DNA of 64,000 bases from an uncultured Gemmatimonadota bacterium (lineage in GTDB: Bacteria > Gemmatimonadota > Gemmatimonadetes > Gemmatimonadales > Gemmatimonadaceae), in NCBI GenBank assembly GCA_903910555.1, contig CAIVZZ010000031.1, positions 62,001 through 126,000 of the forward strand, written 5' to 3'. Position 1 is the first letter of the stretch. Each line of letters begins with the position of its first letter. The notes under the pieces are model-generated. The model was not told the origin of the DNA and made no database searches. It saw only the letters and a program-made list of their open reading frames with translations. The translations under genes and the position numbers were made by a program. This document shows positions 33,674-42,816 of the stretch, piece after piece.

Positions 33674-36214
33674 TTAGAACTTCGCCTCGAGATAGCTGTC
33701 AAACCGCCACTGCTGCGACGGAAACAATCCGCGCGCGAGGTCGAAGCGCACGAGCCCGTCGAGCAGCGACCAGCCCACGCCGGCGCCCGAAAGCGGACGG
33801 CCCGGCATGCTCCACTGCGCACGCGGACCGGCCCAGCCCACATCGCCGAAAACAATGAATCGCGACGCCGGATTGCTCGTGCCGATCTCCGCGCGCCCCA
33901 ACCAAAACGCATCGCCACTCGCCGTGAGCGCGGTCTGGCCGCGTACAGTTTGCAGACCGCCCAGATAAAAGAGCCGCTGAACCGGAATCGTGCCGCCGGA
34001 GTATCCCGCGCTCACCTCCAATGCGCCCGCGAGCAAACTTCCCAGTGAGTGCGACATGGTTTCGTCGGCGAGCCCGCGCACGTACGAGAAATCACCGCCG
34101 GCACCCTCGACGCGCACATCGCTCAGCAGACGGAAGCCGTTGGGATCCAAGCCCACGCTCGAATGCAATCGCACCGCGCCGCCGAACTCCTTCGCCTGCT
34201 GCGCGGCAGGATTCGCAATGAATCGCGAGTCGTTTCCGCCGCCGAACAGTGTCCAGCGCGAGTTCACATCGGCCTTCCACTGCTGCTCCGCAAAGAGCCG
34301 CCACTCGAGCGCGCCCCACTGCGGCGTCGTGCCCGAAAGTTCGGCGCCCCACGTGCGGAAATAGGCGCCTTCATCGCGCGCGTAGAGCAGCGCCGGAATA
34401 GATGCTCCGAACGAAAGCGGAGTGCCGAAATCCGTCATTACATCGAGACGACGATAAATCGTTCCTTGAATCGTGCTGCGACCATTCGAGCGCGAGACGG
34501 AGAAATCGCCGTTGAGTGTTCGATCGGCAATCGACACGCGGCCGTCAAGCGTGGCCGTATAGCCCGCGCCGAGTGCGCTGGTCAGCGCCGCGCCGGTCCC
34601 GAGACCCTCGACGCGATTGTAGCGCGTTTTCGAGAGCCCCCAATCAAACTTCGGCGCCTGCGGCCCCCACGCCGGCTGAAGACCAAACGAAAGCGCTCTG
34701 ATCAGCACGTCACGCTCGCCTGATCCAAATACTGCTTCGCCTTTGTCATAGATCGACGGCGGCAGATCGGGTGAGTTTGCGAGCTTGGTGGAATCGCACG
34801 GGATTCGTGTCGCAACGGAAAGCGTCCCTTCGTAGCGACGCTGAATCGTGCTGTACATCCCGGTCGCGGCGCAGTCCTTCTCTCGCTGCGCGATGATTTC
34901 CTTGCCACGCGCGAATGCAGCGGCGCGGATCAGCGAATCTCGCACCGTTCTGTTCGTCTTCGCGCTGTCGAGACTGTCTCGCAGCACCGCGATCCGCGAC
35001 ACCACACGCGGCGGTATCGGCAGCGGCGCCGTGAGTTCGTTCACGCTCGCGTATTTGAACTTCTGCTCAACCGTCACCGGCACACGCATGAACATCACCT
35101 GCGCCTCGCCCTCGAGCGCCTGCGCGCGCGGGAGCCAGAAGCGCTGGTTGTACAGGCCGTACTCCATCGTGATCGCGGAGATGTCGACCTTGAGCGGGTT
35201 CACAATCGCCTTCACGAGTGCCGGCGGTTCGTCATCGTTGCCGTTGCCGCGAATCCGCACCGCGCCGCGGCCGGCCCGCCCGCGGCCGCCCTGCCCGCGC
35301 AACGCCGCAATCGAATCCGCATTCGCCGCGCGCCCATTCGCGATATTCTCGCTGTCCTGCACCGCGCGGTCTTTCTTCTCGATCGCGCTCTCTTCCTTTA
35401 CCTCCGTCCACACGTCCATCGGCATCGAGATGCGGTACACCGCACGCACGAGATGCGCCGACGCTTCGTCAAACCAGAATGATCCCACACTCAAATTCCA
35501 CTTCGGCCAGCGCGCTTCGATCTTCAACTCCCGCAGCGTGATGCGCTTGTCGTCGGGCAGCGTCATGATCACCGAATCGCCGCTCTGGTACGTGTAGTAC
35601 GCTTCGGCGCCCTCCGCGATCGGATGCACGAACTGCGCTTCGTCGACTTCCGATTGCGCGAGCCCGCCACCAATCCAGAGATCATTGCGGCCGGGGTAAT
35701 ACGGAATCGGCGACATCCCCTGCATGTTCACGCCGTTGCCGTTCTTGCCGGCCTCGCCATCTTTTTTATCCAATCCGGCGATCGGAATGACGGTGCGGCT
35801 CCCCTTCACCTCGACGAGAGCGCCACGTCCCTTCTCCCACTGTACGCGCGATGCCTCTTCCGTGCGCATCGCAAGACGGTCGCGGCCAAACGCTTTGAAG
35901 CCGAGGCCCGCGGACACGCGCTGATAGGTCGTCGCGTCGTAACTGAGCAACGCCGAATCCTGCTGGAGCCGCGCGACGCGCGCGCGCAGCAGGAGACTTT
36001 TCGCAGCGGCATCTTTGAATGCGCTCGCCCGCAGTGCATCAGTGAGAGGGATGCGATGAAAAGTCTGCGGACGCCGCGGCGGTGCACCGGCCTCGAACTG
36101 CGCCTCGGCTTCGGCCTGGCGCAGCTTCTGGCGCGCCTTCTCCGCCGAATCGGCGCCTACCGTCACGCCCACCTGCACCTGAAAGGCCAGCGCGATCGGA
36201 AGCAAAACCATCAT
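33674..36214 (-). CDS. Large outer-membrane beta-barrel protein, DUF5686/Omp85-like
   Basis: The protein has 846 residues from the ATG at 36214, chosen because GGAGAAAG lies nine bases upstream (a GTG at 36220 has no proper spacing). A short signal (MMVLLPIALAFQ) precedes a soluble region of about 500 residues that includes a Gly/Arg-rich stretch (GQGGRGRAGRGAVRIRG). The last 300 residues alternate polar and hydrophobic strands, contain YLGGLQTVRGQ, the Omp85-type VRG loop motif, and end in Phe (SYLEAKF), the barrel-insertion signal. The overall plan resembles DUF5686 proteins of Bacteroidota. I infer an outer-membrane assembly or transport role. No POTRA domain is obvious. Confidence 0.65.
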   Translation of the reverse strand: MMVLLPIALAFQVQVGVTVGADSAEKARQKLRQAEAEAQFEAGAPPRRPQTFHRIPLTDALRASAFKDAAAKSLLLRARVARLQQDSALLSYDATTYQRVSAGLGFKAFGRDRLAMRTEEASRVQWEKGRGALVEVKGSRTVIPIAGLDKKDGEAGKNGNGVNMQGMSPIPYYPGRNDLWIGGGLAQSEVDEAQFVHPIAEGAEAYYTYQSGDSVIMTLPDDKRITLRELKIEARWPKWNLSVGSFWFDEASAHLVRAVYRISMPMDVWTEVKEESAIEKKDRAVQDSENIANGRAANADSIAALRGQGGRGRAGRGAVRIRGNGNDDEPPALVKAIVNPLKVDISAITMEYGLYNQRFWLPRAQALEGEAQVMFMRVPVTVEQKFKYASVNELTAPLPIPPRVVSRIAVLRDSLDSAKTNRTVRDSLIRAAAFARGKEIIAQREKDCAATGMYSTIQRRYEGTLSVATRIPCDSTKLANSPDLPPSIYDKGEAVFGSGERDVLIRALSFGLQPAWGPQAPKFDWGLSKTRYNRVEGLGTGAALTSALGAGYTATLDGRVSIADRTLNGDFSVSRSNGRSTIQGTIYRRLDVMTDFGTPLSFGASIPALLYARDEGAYFRTWGAELSGTTPQWGALEWRLFAEQQWKADVNSRWTLFGGGNDSRFIANPAAQQAKEFGGAVRLHSSVGLDPNGFRLLSDVRVEGAGGDFSYVRGLADETMSHSLGSLLAGALEVSAGYSGGTIPVQRLFYLGGLQTVRGQTALTASGDAFWLGRAEIGTSNPASRFIVFGDVGWAGPRAQWSMPGRPLSGAGVGWSLLDGLVRFDLARGLFPSQQWRFDSYLEAKF

Positions 36215-36260
36215 CGGCACTTTCTCCGGGTAATGATGCCAACTGTATGTATTTGATACG

Positions 36261-36303
36261 CGGGGCGTTGCGTTCTGGTTTCGCCCCGTTCTAAGATACC
36301 CGC
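36261..36303 (+). promoter_or_regulatory. Candidate promoter with inverted repeat, possibly leaderless, for the ABC-2 exporter
   Basis: A perfect inverted repeat CGGGGCG (36261-36267)/CGCCCCG (36282-36288) has centres 21 bp apart. TTGCGT (36268-36273) and TAAGAT (36292-36297) could be -35 and -10 boxes with an 18-base spacer, and the ATG at 36304 is where transcription would start. The repeat overlaps the promoter as an operator would. All of this is prediction from spacing. Confidence 0.4.
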
Positions 36304-37233
36304 ATGCCCCCTGCCGCCCTGACGGTCCGCGCCCTCCGAAAGTCGTACGGCGACGTCATCGCCGTCGACGGACTCGACCTCGACGTCGGCGCCCAAGAAT
36401 GCTTCGGCCTGCTCGGCCCCAACGGCGCGGGCAAGACAACCACGATCGAAATCTGCGAGGGCTTGGTCGACCGCGATTCCGGCGATGTCGAAATGCTTGG
36501 CCGGACCTGGGAGAGCGACGCGAAAGGACTGCGCCAACGCATCGGCATCTCACTGCAAGAAACGCAGCTCTCCGACAAACTCACCGTGCGCGAAACGCTC
36601 GCGTTGTTTCGCAGCTTTTACGAGCACCCGCACGATGTGAACGAAGTGCTCGCGCAGGTCCAGCTCGAAGAAAAAGCCGACGCCCGGATTGTCACGCTTT
36701 CCGGCGGACAGAAGCAGCGGCTCGCTGTTGCATGCGCGCTGATCGGCGATCCCGAACTTCTTTTTCTCGACGAGCCCACCACCGGCCTCGACCCGCAGTC
36801 GCGCCGCCAGATGTGGGATCTGATCGACAAGTTTCGCGCGGCCGGCCATTCGATCGTTCTGACAACGCATTACATGGACGAAGCCGAGCGGCTGTGTGAT
36901 CGCATCGCGATTGTCGATCATGGCAAAGTGATCGCGCGCGGTACGCCCGCTGAACTCATCGCATCGCTCGGCGCGGAACAGATGATCGAGTTCGCGTCGG
37001 CGGGAACTGCGCCATTCGATCTGAACGAACTCAGGAAACTCGACGGAATTATTGATGCGCGCCTCGATGCGGGAACGTATTCGCTTCAGGCGAGCAAGCT
37101 GCATCTCGCGGTGCCGGCGCTGCTCGCGTTTCTCACTGCGCACGGTGCGCCACTCACGGAATTGAAAACGCACTCGGCGACGCTCGAAGATGTTTTCGTG
37201 TCGCTCACCGGGAGGCATTTGCGCGATGAGTGA
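36304..37233 (+). CDS. ABC-2 exporter ATP-binding protein
   Basis: The 309-residue ATPase has Walker A GPNGAGKTT (38-46), signature LSGGQKQ, Walker B LLFLDEPTTGLDP and the switch His in TTHYMDEAERLCD. The C-terminal 90 residues form the regulatory extension common in drug and polysaccharide ABC-2 exporters (DrrA/CcmA type). The permease start overlaps its stop by eight bases. The gene is divergent from the outer-membrane protein gene, with an 89-base shared spacer. Substrate is unknown. Confidence 0.88.
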   Translation: MPPAALTVRALRKSYGDVIAVDGLDLDVGAQECFGLLGPNGAGKTTTIEICEGLVDRDSGDVEMLGRTWESDAKGLRQRIGISLQETQLSDKLTVRETLALFRSFYEHPHDVNEVLAQVQLEEKADARIVTLSGGQKQRLAVACALIGDPELLFLDEPTTGLDPQSRRQMWDLIDKFRAAGHSIVLTTHYMDEAERLCDRIAIVDHGKVIARGTPAELIASLGAEQMIEFASAGTAPFDLNELRKLDGIIDARLDAGTYSLQASKLHLAVPALLAFLTAHGAPLTELKTHSATLEDVFVSLTGRHLRDE

Positions 37234-38308
37234 CCTTCGCGAGAAGCCGCGCACGCCGCGCACCTGGCGCGATGCGCAAATCGTGCAGCTCACGCTCGTT
37301 CGGTTCCGTGAGTTTCTGCGCGAGCCGGAGGCGCTGTTCTGGGTTTTCATTTTTCCGGTACTGCTCACTGCCGGACTTGGACTGGCATTTCGCAGCAAGC
37401 CGGAAGACACCGCGATCGTAGCCGTTGTTACAGCCGCCGGTCACGCACCGCCGGATATCGAAGCGCTGCTCTCCAAATCGAAAAACGTCGTCGTCCACGC
37501 AATGACGGCCGACTCGGCGATGGAAGCACTGCGCAACAGTAAAGTCGCACTCGTCGCCGTGCAGGATGCGAGCGGAAGCGTTTCGTACAAATACGATCCG
37601 GCTCGCGACGAATCGCGCACCGCGCGATTGATAGTCGACAACGCATTGCAGCACGCGGCCGGCCGCGTCGAACCGGTGGCGACCACTGATGACTACGTCA
37701 CCGCACTCGGCTCCCGCTACGTCGACTTCCTCGTCCCCGGCCTGCTCGGGATGAACCTGCTTGGCAGCGGCGTCTGGGGACTCGGCTTCGCGCTCGTCGA
37801 TCTGCGCCGCAAGCGCCTGCTCAAACGACTGATCGCCACGCCGATGTCGCGCGCGCAGTTTTTCACGTCGTTTTTGATTTCACGGCTCGCCGTGCTCACG
37901 CTCGAGGTAATCGCACTCGTCGGATTCGGCGTGCTTGTTTTCCATGTGCCACTGCGCGGCTCGATTGGATCGCTGATGTTCATCGCCGTGTTCGGCGCAC
38001 TCAGCTTCAGCGGACTGGGTCTGCTCGTCGGCACTCGCGCGAAAACAGTAGAAGCCGTAAGCGGGCTCGCCAACGCGATCATGCTGCCGATGTGGGTTCT
38101 GTCAGGAACCTTTTTCTCGGCGAGTCATTTTCCGGACGTAATGCAGCCCTTCGTTCGCGCATTACCACTAACGGCGGTGAACGATGCGCTGCGAGCAAAT
38201 ATGCTGCAGGGTGCATCGCTCACCGCCGTTATGCCACAACTCGGGGTGATCGCCTTCTGGGTAGTGGTTTGTTACGCTGTGGCGCTGAAATTATTTCGCT
38301 GGAAGTAA
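37226..38308 (+). CDS. ABC-2 type permease
   Basis: The 360-residue protein has a first helix around ALFWVFIFPVLLTAGLGL preceded by the elbow LTLVRFREFLREPE, an extracytoplasmic domain of about 130 residues, and five further helices that include VDFLVPGLLGMNLL and the loop LRRKRLLKRLIATPMSRAQF, a classic ABC-2 coupling segment. It pairs with the upstream ATPase to form a small exporter of the DrrAB/YhhJ type. The ATG at 37226 is coupled to the ATPase stop. The 64 bases after the stop carry a fragment related to the palindrome at 24585-24698. Confidence 0.85.
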   Translation: MSDLREKPRTPRTWRDAQIVQLTLVRFREFLREPEALFWVFIFPVLLTAGLGLAFRSKPEDTAIVAVVTAAGHAPPDIEALLSKSKNVVVHAMTADSAMEALRNSKVALVAVQDASGSVSYKYDPARDESRTARLIVDNALQHAAGRVEPVATTDDYVTALGSRYVDFLVPGLLGMNLLGSGVWGLGFALVDLRRKRLLKRLIATPMSRAQFFTSFLISRLAVLTLEVIALVGFGVLVFHVPLRGSIGSLMFIAVFGALSFSGLGLLVGTRAKTVEAVSGLANAIMLPMWVLSGTFFSASHFPDVMQPFVRALPLTAVNDALRANMLQGASLTAVMPQLGVIAFWVVVCYAVALKLFRWK

Positions 38309-38313
38309 TGAAG

Positions 38314-38343
38314 CTTTTGTCTGGCCGCTGTTCAGCTGTCTGG
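38314..38343. repeat. Fragment related to the GTCT palindrome, between convergent genes
   Basis: The gap between the ABC-2 permease and the RND pump holds CTTTTGTCTGGC, CCGCTGTT and CAGCTGTC in the same order as in the left half of the palindrome at 24585-24698 (CTTTTGTCTAGC, CCGCTGTT, CAGCTGTC). The intervening arm segments are missing, so it looks like a shortened copy. Confidence 0.55.
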
Positions 38344-38372
38344 AAGGTGTCAGGTGAAAGCGATGCCGTTTG

Positions 38373-41300
38373 TTATGCCTTCAGCTCCGCCGATTTCCTT
38401 CCGTGCGCCGGCACTTCGTACTCCCCCGTCGGCGGCCTCGTCGGGAACTTGAAGAAGCGTGCGAACCACAATCTCCAGTCGTCCAGAATCTCGTAGATCG
38501 TCGGAATCACGAGCAGCGTCAGGAACGTCGACGTGATCACACCGCCGATGATTGCACGTCCGAGCGGTGCACGGAAATCCGCTCCTTCTCCGCGCCCGAG
38601 TGCCACCGGAATCATGCCGGCAATCAGCGCGAGCGTCGTCATCATGATCGGCCGCAGTCGTACGCGGCCAGCCTCGATGATCGCCGTGCGCCGGTCCTTT
38701 CCTGACTCCTGCCCCCACTTCGCGAAGTCAATCAGCAGAATCGCATTCTTCGCCACGATTCCCATCAGCAGCAGCACGCCGATCAACGACATGATGTTGA
38801 GCGTGTCGTTCGTAATGATCAGCGCGATCACCACGCCAATGAGCGAAAGCGGCAGCGAGATCATGATGGCGAGCGGCTCGAGGAACGAGCCGAACTGCAT
38901 CACGAGAATCAGGTACATCAGCAGCACCGCGATTCCCATCGCGGCAAACATTCTGCTGAACACCTGCTGCTGATCCTTCACCTCACCGCCCGCTGAGAAC
39001 CGATATCCGGCCGGCAGTGTGAACGTCGCGAGCTTTGCAGCGATATCGCCGTTCACTTCACCGAGCGAGCGTCCCTGCGTGTTCGCCTCGACCATTGCAA
39101 CGTTGTCGCGATCGAGGTGACTGATGATCGCCGGTCCGAGCCCTGGAGTGACCGTCGCGATCTGACCGAGTGGCATTACGGTTTCTCTCGTGCCGTTCTG
39201 GCCGCCGACTACGAGTGGCAGCCGTTCGATATCCGAAATCTTCGTGCGCGCCTCGGGCGTGAGCCTGATGCGGACCTTTCTGTTCTGGCCCGCGGGATCG
39301 ACCCAGTCGCCCGCGTCGATGCCCGCAAACGCCGGCCGCAGCGACTGTGCGATCTGTCCGACTGTTACTCCCATCGATCCAGCCAGCGCACGGTTCAGTG
39401 AGATCTCAAGTTCAGGTTTCTGTCCCTTGGTCGAGAGTCCGACGTCAACCGCACCTGGAATCGCCTTCACGATTTTCATAACGGAATCAGCAAGCCGGTT
39501 GAGCACCACGGCATCTGCACCGCGCAGCTCAACTTGAATCTGTTTGCGGGCGCCGCCGAATCCGCTCGTGAACACATAGACATTCGCGCCGCCGATCTGC
39601 GTGGATTCTTTGCGCAGCAGTTCGCCGAAATCATTCTGCGACATCGAGCGGTTCCTTTTCTGCACCATGCGGACATAGACGGTGCCGAGATCTGTCGACC
39701 CCAGCTCGCCGCCCGGCTGCTGGCCGGCGCTCGATCCACCGACCGTCGAGAAGGTGTAGTCCGTGAGATCCGTGTGGCTGCGTGCGAGCCGCGCGGCCTC
39801 TTCAGTTTTCATTTTCGTGTATGCGAGGTTCGAGCCCGGCGGTGTCTCGACCTGAATCGTGAGTTCGCTTCGATCCGAGTTCGGCACAAAGCCCACACCG
39901 CCGAATTTCACCTGCAGCACGATCGCGCCGGCAAATGCGCCAACGGCAAGCGCCGCCATCCACCAGCGATGGTCGAGCGCCCAGCCGATCACATGCGTGT
40001 ATCGCTCAGCCTGCTTGTTGAACCAATCGTTGAACTTGTCGAGCGCGCGCGCGACGGCATTGCGGCGCTCATGACTCTCGACCTGCGGATCGGCCCAGTA
40101 CGCCGAGAGCATCGGGTCGAGCGAGAACGAAACGAACAGCGATACGAGCACCGCGCACGCGATCGTCAGCGCGAAGGGCTTGAACCATTGTCCGGCGACG
40201 TCACCCATGAACCCGATCGGCACGAACACCGCCACGATCGAGAACGTCGTCGCGCTTACAGCCATGCCGATTTCGTCGGTGCCGTCGTGCGATGCTCTGA
40301 AATGGTCTTTCCCCATCTCGATGTGCCGCACGATGTTTTCACGCACCACGATCGCGTCGTCAATCAGAATACCGATCGCCAGCGAAAGTCCGAGCAGCGA
40401 CATCGTGTTCAGCGTGAAGCCGAACGCGAACACCGCGATGAAACTCGAGAGTACGGAAACCGGCAGCGCGAGACCGGTGATAACAGTTGAACGCCACGAG
40501 TTCAGGAAGACGAACACCACGAGCACCGTGAGCAGTGCGCCTTCAATCAGCGCCTCCTCGACGTTCTCCACCGATCGATCGACATGATCGCCTGAGTTTT
40601 GTACGACATCCAGACTCGTCCCTTTCGGAAGCGTCGCCTTGATCGCCGCGACCTTCTCGAGCACCTGCGCCGACACCTGTGACGTACTGAAGCCTTTCGA
40701 CTTCTTCACCATCACGCCCACAGCATCGTGTCCGTTGTACAGCGCCGACGACGACGGCTCTTCTGTGCCGTCGCGAGCAGTCGCGACTTCGCCCAGTCGA
40801 ATCGGGCGCCCATTTCGCTGCGCCACAATCAACGCCAGGAAGTCTTCCGGCGTTTCGAGCTTTCCTTTGAGCCGGATCGCGCGTTCATCGAGCGAGCCAT
40901 TCACCTTGCCCACCGGCGATGCCAGATTCTGCGCCTGCAGTGCCGCAACGAGCTGCGACACGCTCACGCCCGCCGCCTGCATCGCGTCCGGCTTGATCTC
41001 GACCGTCAGCTCGCGAATGATGCCGCCAACAACGTCCGCTTCGGCAACGCCCGGAATCGAGCGCAGTTCTTTCGTCAGCCCCGGATCGGCAATGCGCGTC
41101 AAACTCGGCGCATCGAGCACCTTCGAGTTGAGGGAGAGCTGCACGATCGGCTGATCGGACGGATCGAAGCGCGAAAGCACGGGCTCCTTCATTTCTACAG
41201 GCAGCTGATCGCGGATTCCCGAGATTTTATCGCGAATGTCCTGCGATGCCTGCTGAATGTCCTTCTCGAAGACGAAGAACACGGTGATGTTCGCGAAACC

Positions 41301-41558
41301 GTCCTGCGCGGTGCCCTGCATGCGATCCACGCCGCTGATACCGGTGATCGCTTCTTCAATGCGGTCGAGCACTTCACGCTCGACCACATCGGGCGACGCA
41401 CCCGGATATGGAATAGAGACGTTGATAATGGGCTGCGTGACGTCCGGAAACTCGTCCGTCTGCAGCTGCGCGAGCGAGAACAAGCCGAACACCACGAGCG
41501 CCACCATCGACACGATGGTGACGATCGGCCGCTTGATCGCAAAGTCTGATATGAACAC
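38373..41558 (-). CDS. RND multidrug efflux pump, AcrB-type inner-membrane subunit
   Basis: The 1061-residue protein has the standard RND plan: a first helix (FAIKRPIVTIVSMVALVVFG), two large periplasmic loops and 12 helices. The helix-4 proton relay is ILIDDAIVVREN with the DD pair. The helix-10 counterpart is GIVAKNAILLIDFA. PVLSRFDPSDQPI and GVGFVPNSDRSEL are usual first- and second-loop phrases. It would form a trimer and expel hydrophobic compounds using proton influx. It is the third gene of an operon after TetR-TolC and the periplasmic adaptor, with nine bases between adaptor and pump. Confidence 0.93.
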   Translation of the reverse strand: MFISDFAIKRPIVTIVSMVALVVFGLFSLAQLQTDEFPDVTQPIINVSIPYPGASPDVVEREVLDRIEEAITGISGVDRMQGTAQDGFANITVFFVFEKDIQQASQDIRDKISGIRDQLPVEMKEPVLSRFDPSDQPIVQLSLNSKVLDAPSLTRIADPGLTKELRSIPGVAEADVVGGIIRELTVEIKPDAMQAAGVSVSQLVAALQAQNLASPVGKVNGSLDERAIRLKGKLETPEDFLALIVAQRNGRPIRLGEVATARDGTEEPSSSALYNGHDAVGVMVKKSKGFSTSQVSAQVLEKVAAIKATLPKGTSLDVVQNSGDHVDRSVENVEEALIEGALLTVLVVFVFLNSWRSTVITGLALPVSVLSSFIAVFAFGFTLNTMSLLGLSLAIGILIDDAIVVRENIVRHIEMGKDHFRASHDGTDEIGMAVSATTFSIVAVFVPIGFMGDVAGQWFKPFALTIACAVLVSLFVSFSLDPMLSAYWADPQVESHERRNAVARALDKFNDWFNKQAERYTHVIGWALDHRWWMAALAVGAFAGAIVLQVKFGGVGFVPNSDRSELTIQVETPPGSNLAYTKMKTEEAARLARSHTDLTDYTFSTVGGSSAGQQPGGELGSTDLGTVYVRMVQKRNRSMSQNDFGELLRKESTQIGGANVYVFTSGFGGARKQIQVELRGADAVVLNRLADSVMKIVKAIPGAVDVGLSTKGQKPELEISLNRALAGSMGVTVGQIAQSLRPAFAGIDAGDWVDPAGQNRKVRIRLTPEARTKISDIERLPLVVGGQNGTRETVMPLGQIATVTPGLGPAIISHLDRDNVAMVEANTQGRSLGEVNGDIAAKLATFTLPAGYRFSAGGEVKDQQQVFSRMFAAMGIAVLLMYLILVMQFGSFLEPLAIMISLPLSLIGVVIALIITNDTLNIMSLIGVLLLMGIVAKNAILLIDFAKWGQESGKDRRTAIIEAGRVRLRPIMMTTLALIAGMIPVALGRGEGADFRAPLGRAIIGGVITSTFLTLLVIPTIYEILDDWRLWFARFFKFPTRPPTGEYEVPAHGRKSAELKA

Positions 41559-41567
41559 GGCGGCTCC

Positions 41568-42749
41568 TTAGTTCTTCTTCGGTGACGATGCTTTTGACGA
41601 ATCAACTTTCGACTGTGCGCCGCTCGTCTGGTCGGCCGACGGTGCCGCGGCCGAAACCTTCACCGGTGCTCCCGGCGTGATGCCCTGCGCGGCACCAATC
41701 AGGAGCGTGTCGCCGGCGGCGAGTCCGCTCTTGATCTCCACCAAGTCCGATCCTTCATCGCGCATCCCGAGCGTGACTTCAACAACCTCGGCTTTCCCAT
41801 TCTTCAGTCGCGAAACCAAAGGCTTCACGCCGCGCTGATCGATTGCCGATGCCGGCACGGTGAGTCCTTGGCGCGTCGAACTCGAAACGCGTCCGGTCGC
41901 ATAGAGCCCTGCAACGAGTCCGTTCCCCGCATTCGGAATGCGAACGTAGAGACGGACCTGTCGCGTCTGCGGATCCGCACTCGGATAGATGTTCGTAATT
42001 GTCCCTGTGAAATCGCGGCCCGGATATCCGGTCACCGCGAACTTCACCGGCGATCCCATGTGAACCAAGCTGAGCTGCTCGGCCGGCACCGCACCCTCAA
42101 GGCGCATGGTGCTCGGGTCGACGAGCACGAACAGCGCCGTTCCCGGGCTGACGATGTCGCCGGCGTTGACCTGGCGCTCGCTCACGACGCCGTCGTACGG
42201 CGCCTTGATCACAGTGTTGTCGAGATTCTTCTGCGCGCTCGCGAGCCGCGACTTGGCATCCTCGAGCGAAGCCTGCGCGGCGAGATCGGTGCGCTTCGCG
42301 GCTTCGAGTGCGTTATCCGCAACGGCACCCGCGGCGAGCAACCGCTCCGAACGTCCCTCTTCGCGGTGCGCGATATCGGCGGCGAGCTGCGCCTGCGTCA
42401 CGGCGCTCTTCGCCGAAAGAAATGCTTCGCGCGGAACCATGTCATCGATTCGCGCGAGGGCCGTCCCCGTCGTCACATGTGCGCCGGGTTCGGCGAGGAC
42501 CGCGATGACCGCGCCCGAAACTTCAGAACGGATCGACGCCGTTTTTTCCGCCATGAGCGATCCGTTAATCGCCGGTCCGCTGTTGAGCGTCGCAACCGCG
42601 ATCACCGCGATTGCTTCCGGGCCGATCGTGACCGCCGCGGGACCCGCCGTCGCCGAAGCGGCAGCCTCGGACTTTCCGCATGCGGCCAGGGCAACAATGA
42701 ATGCGGCAGTCAGCGCCGTGTTGAATGTGTTTTTGCGACTCGCGAGCAT
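41568..42749 (-). CDS. RND periplasmic adaptor (membrane fusion) lipoprotein
   Basis: The 393-residue protein has a lipoprotein signal with lipobox LAAC (Cys24), lipoyl-type halves (SEVSGAVIAVLAEPGAHVTTGTALARID and APYDGVVSERQVNAGDIVSPGTALFVLV) around an alpha-hairpin, then beta-barrel and membrane-proximal domains ending in a Ser/Lys-rich tail. It would bridge the AcrB-type pump and the TolC channel. I chose the ATG at 42749, directly before the signal peptide. A longer reading to 42815 would translate the heptad array and has no conserved content. Confidence 0.92.
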   Translation of the reverse strand: MLASRKNTFNTALTAAFIVALAACGKSEAAASATAGPAAVTIGPEAIAVIAVATLNSGPAINGSLMAEKTASIRSEVSGAVIAVLAEPGAHVTTGTALARIDDMVPREAFLSAKSAVTQAQLAADIAHREEGRSERLLAAGAVADNALEAAKRTDLAAQASLEDAKSRLASAQKNLDNTVIKAPYDGVVSERQVNAGDIVSPGTALFVLVDPSTMRLEGAVPAEQLSLVHMGSPVKFAVTGYPGRDFTGTITNIYPSADPQTRQVRLYVRIPNAGNGLVAGLYATGRVSSSTRQGLTVPASAIDQRGVKPLVSRLKNGKAEVVEVTLGMRDEGSDLVEIKSGLAAGDTLLIGAAQGITPGAPVKVSAAAPSADQTSGAQSKVDSSKASSPKKN

Positions 42750-42788
42750 CTGAGTATTCCCGGTATGAGTTCTTATCACGTTTTTATC

Positions 42789-42816
42789 CGCCGTCCGTCG
42801 TCTGCCGTCTGTCATC
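42789..42816. repeat. Heptad array overlapping the stop of the TetR-TolC gene
   Basis: Four 7-base units CGCCGTC, CGTCGTC, TGCCGTC, TGTCATC, followed by a weaker fifth (TGTTAAC), match the consensus of the array at 33633-33673. The array overlaps the stop codon of the TetR-TolC gene (42812-42814) and lies in the leader of the adaptor gene. Confidence 0.7.

Noticed and set aside
42750-42815. N-terminal extension of the RND adaptor
   Set aside because: It translates the heptad array and leader, whereas the lipoprotein signal starts at the ATG at 42749.
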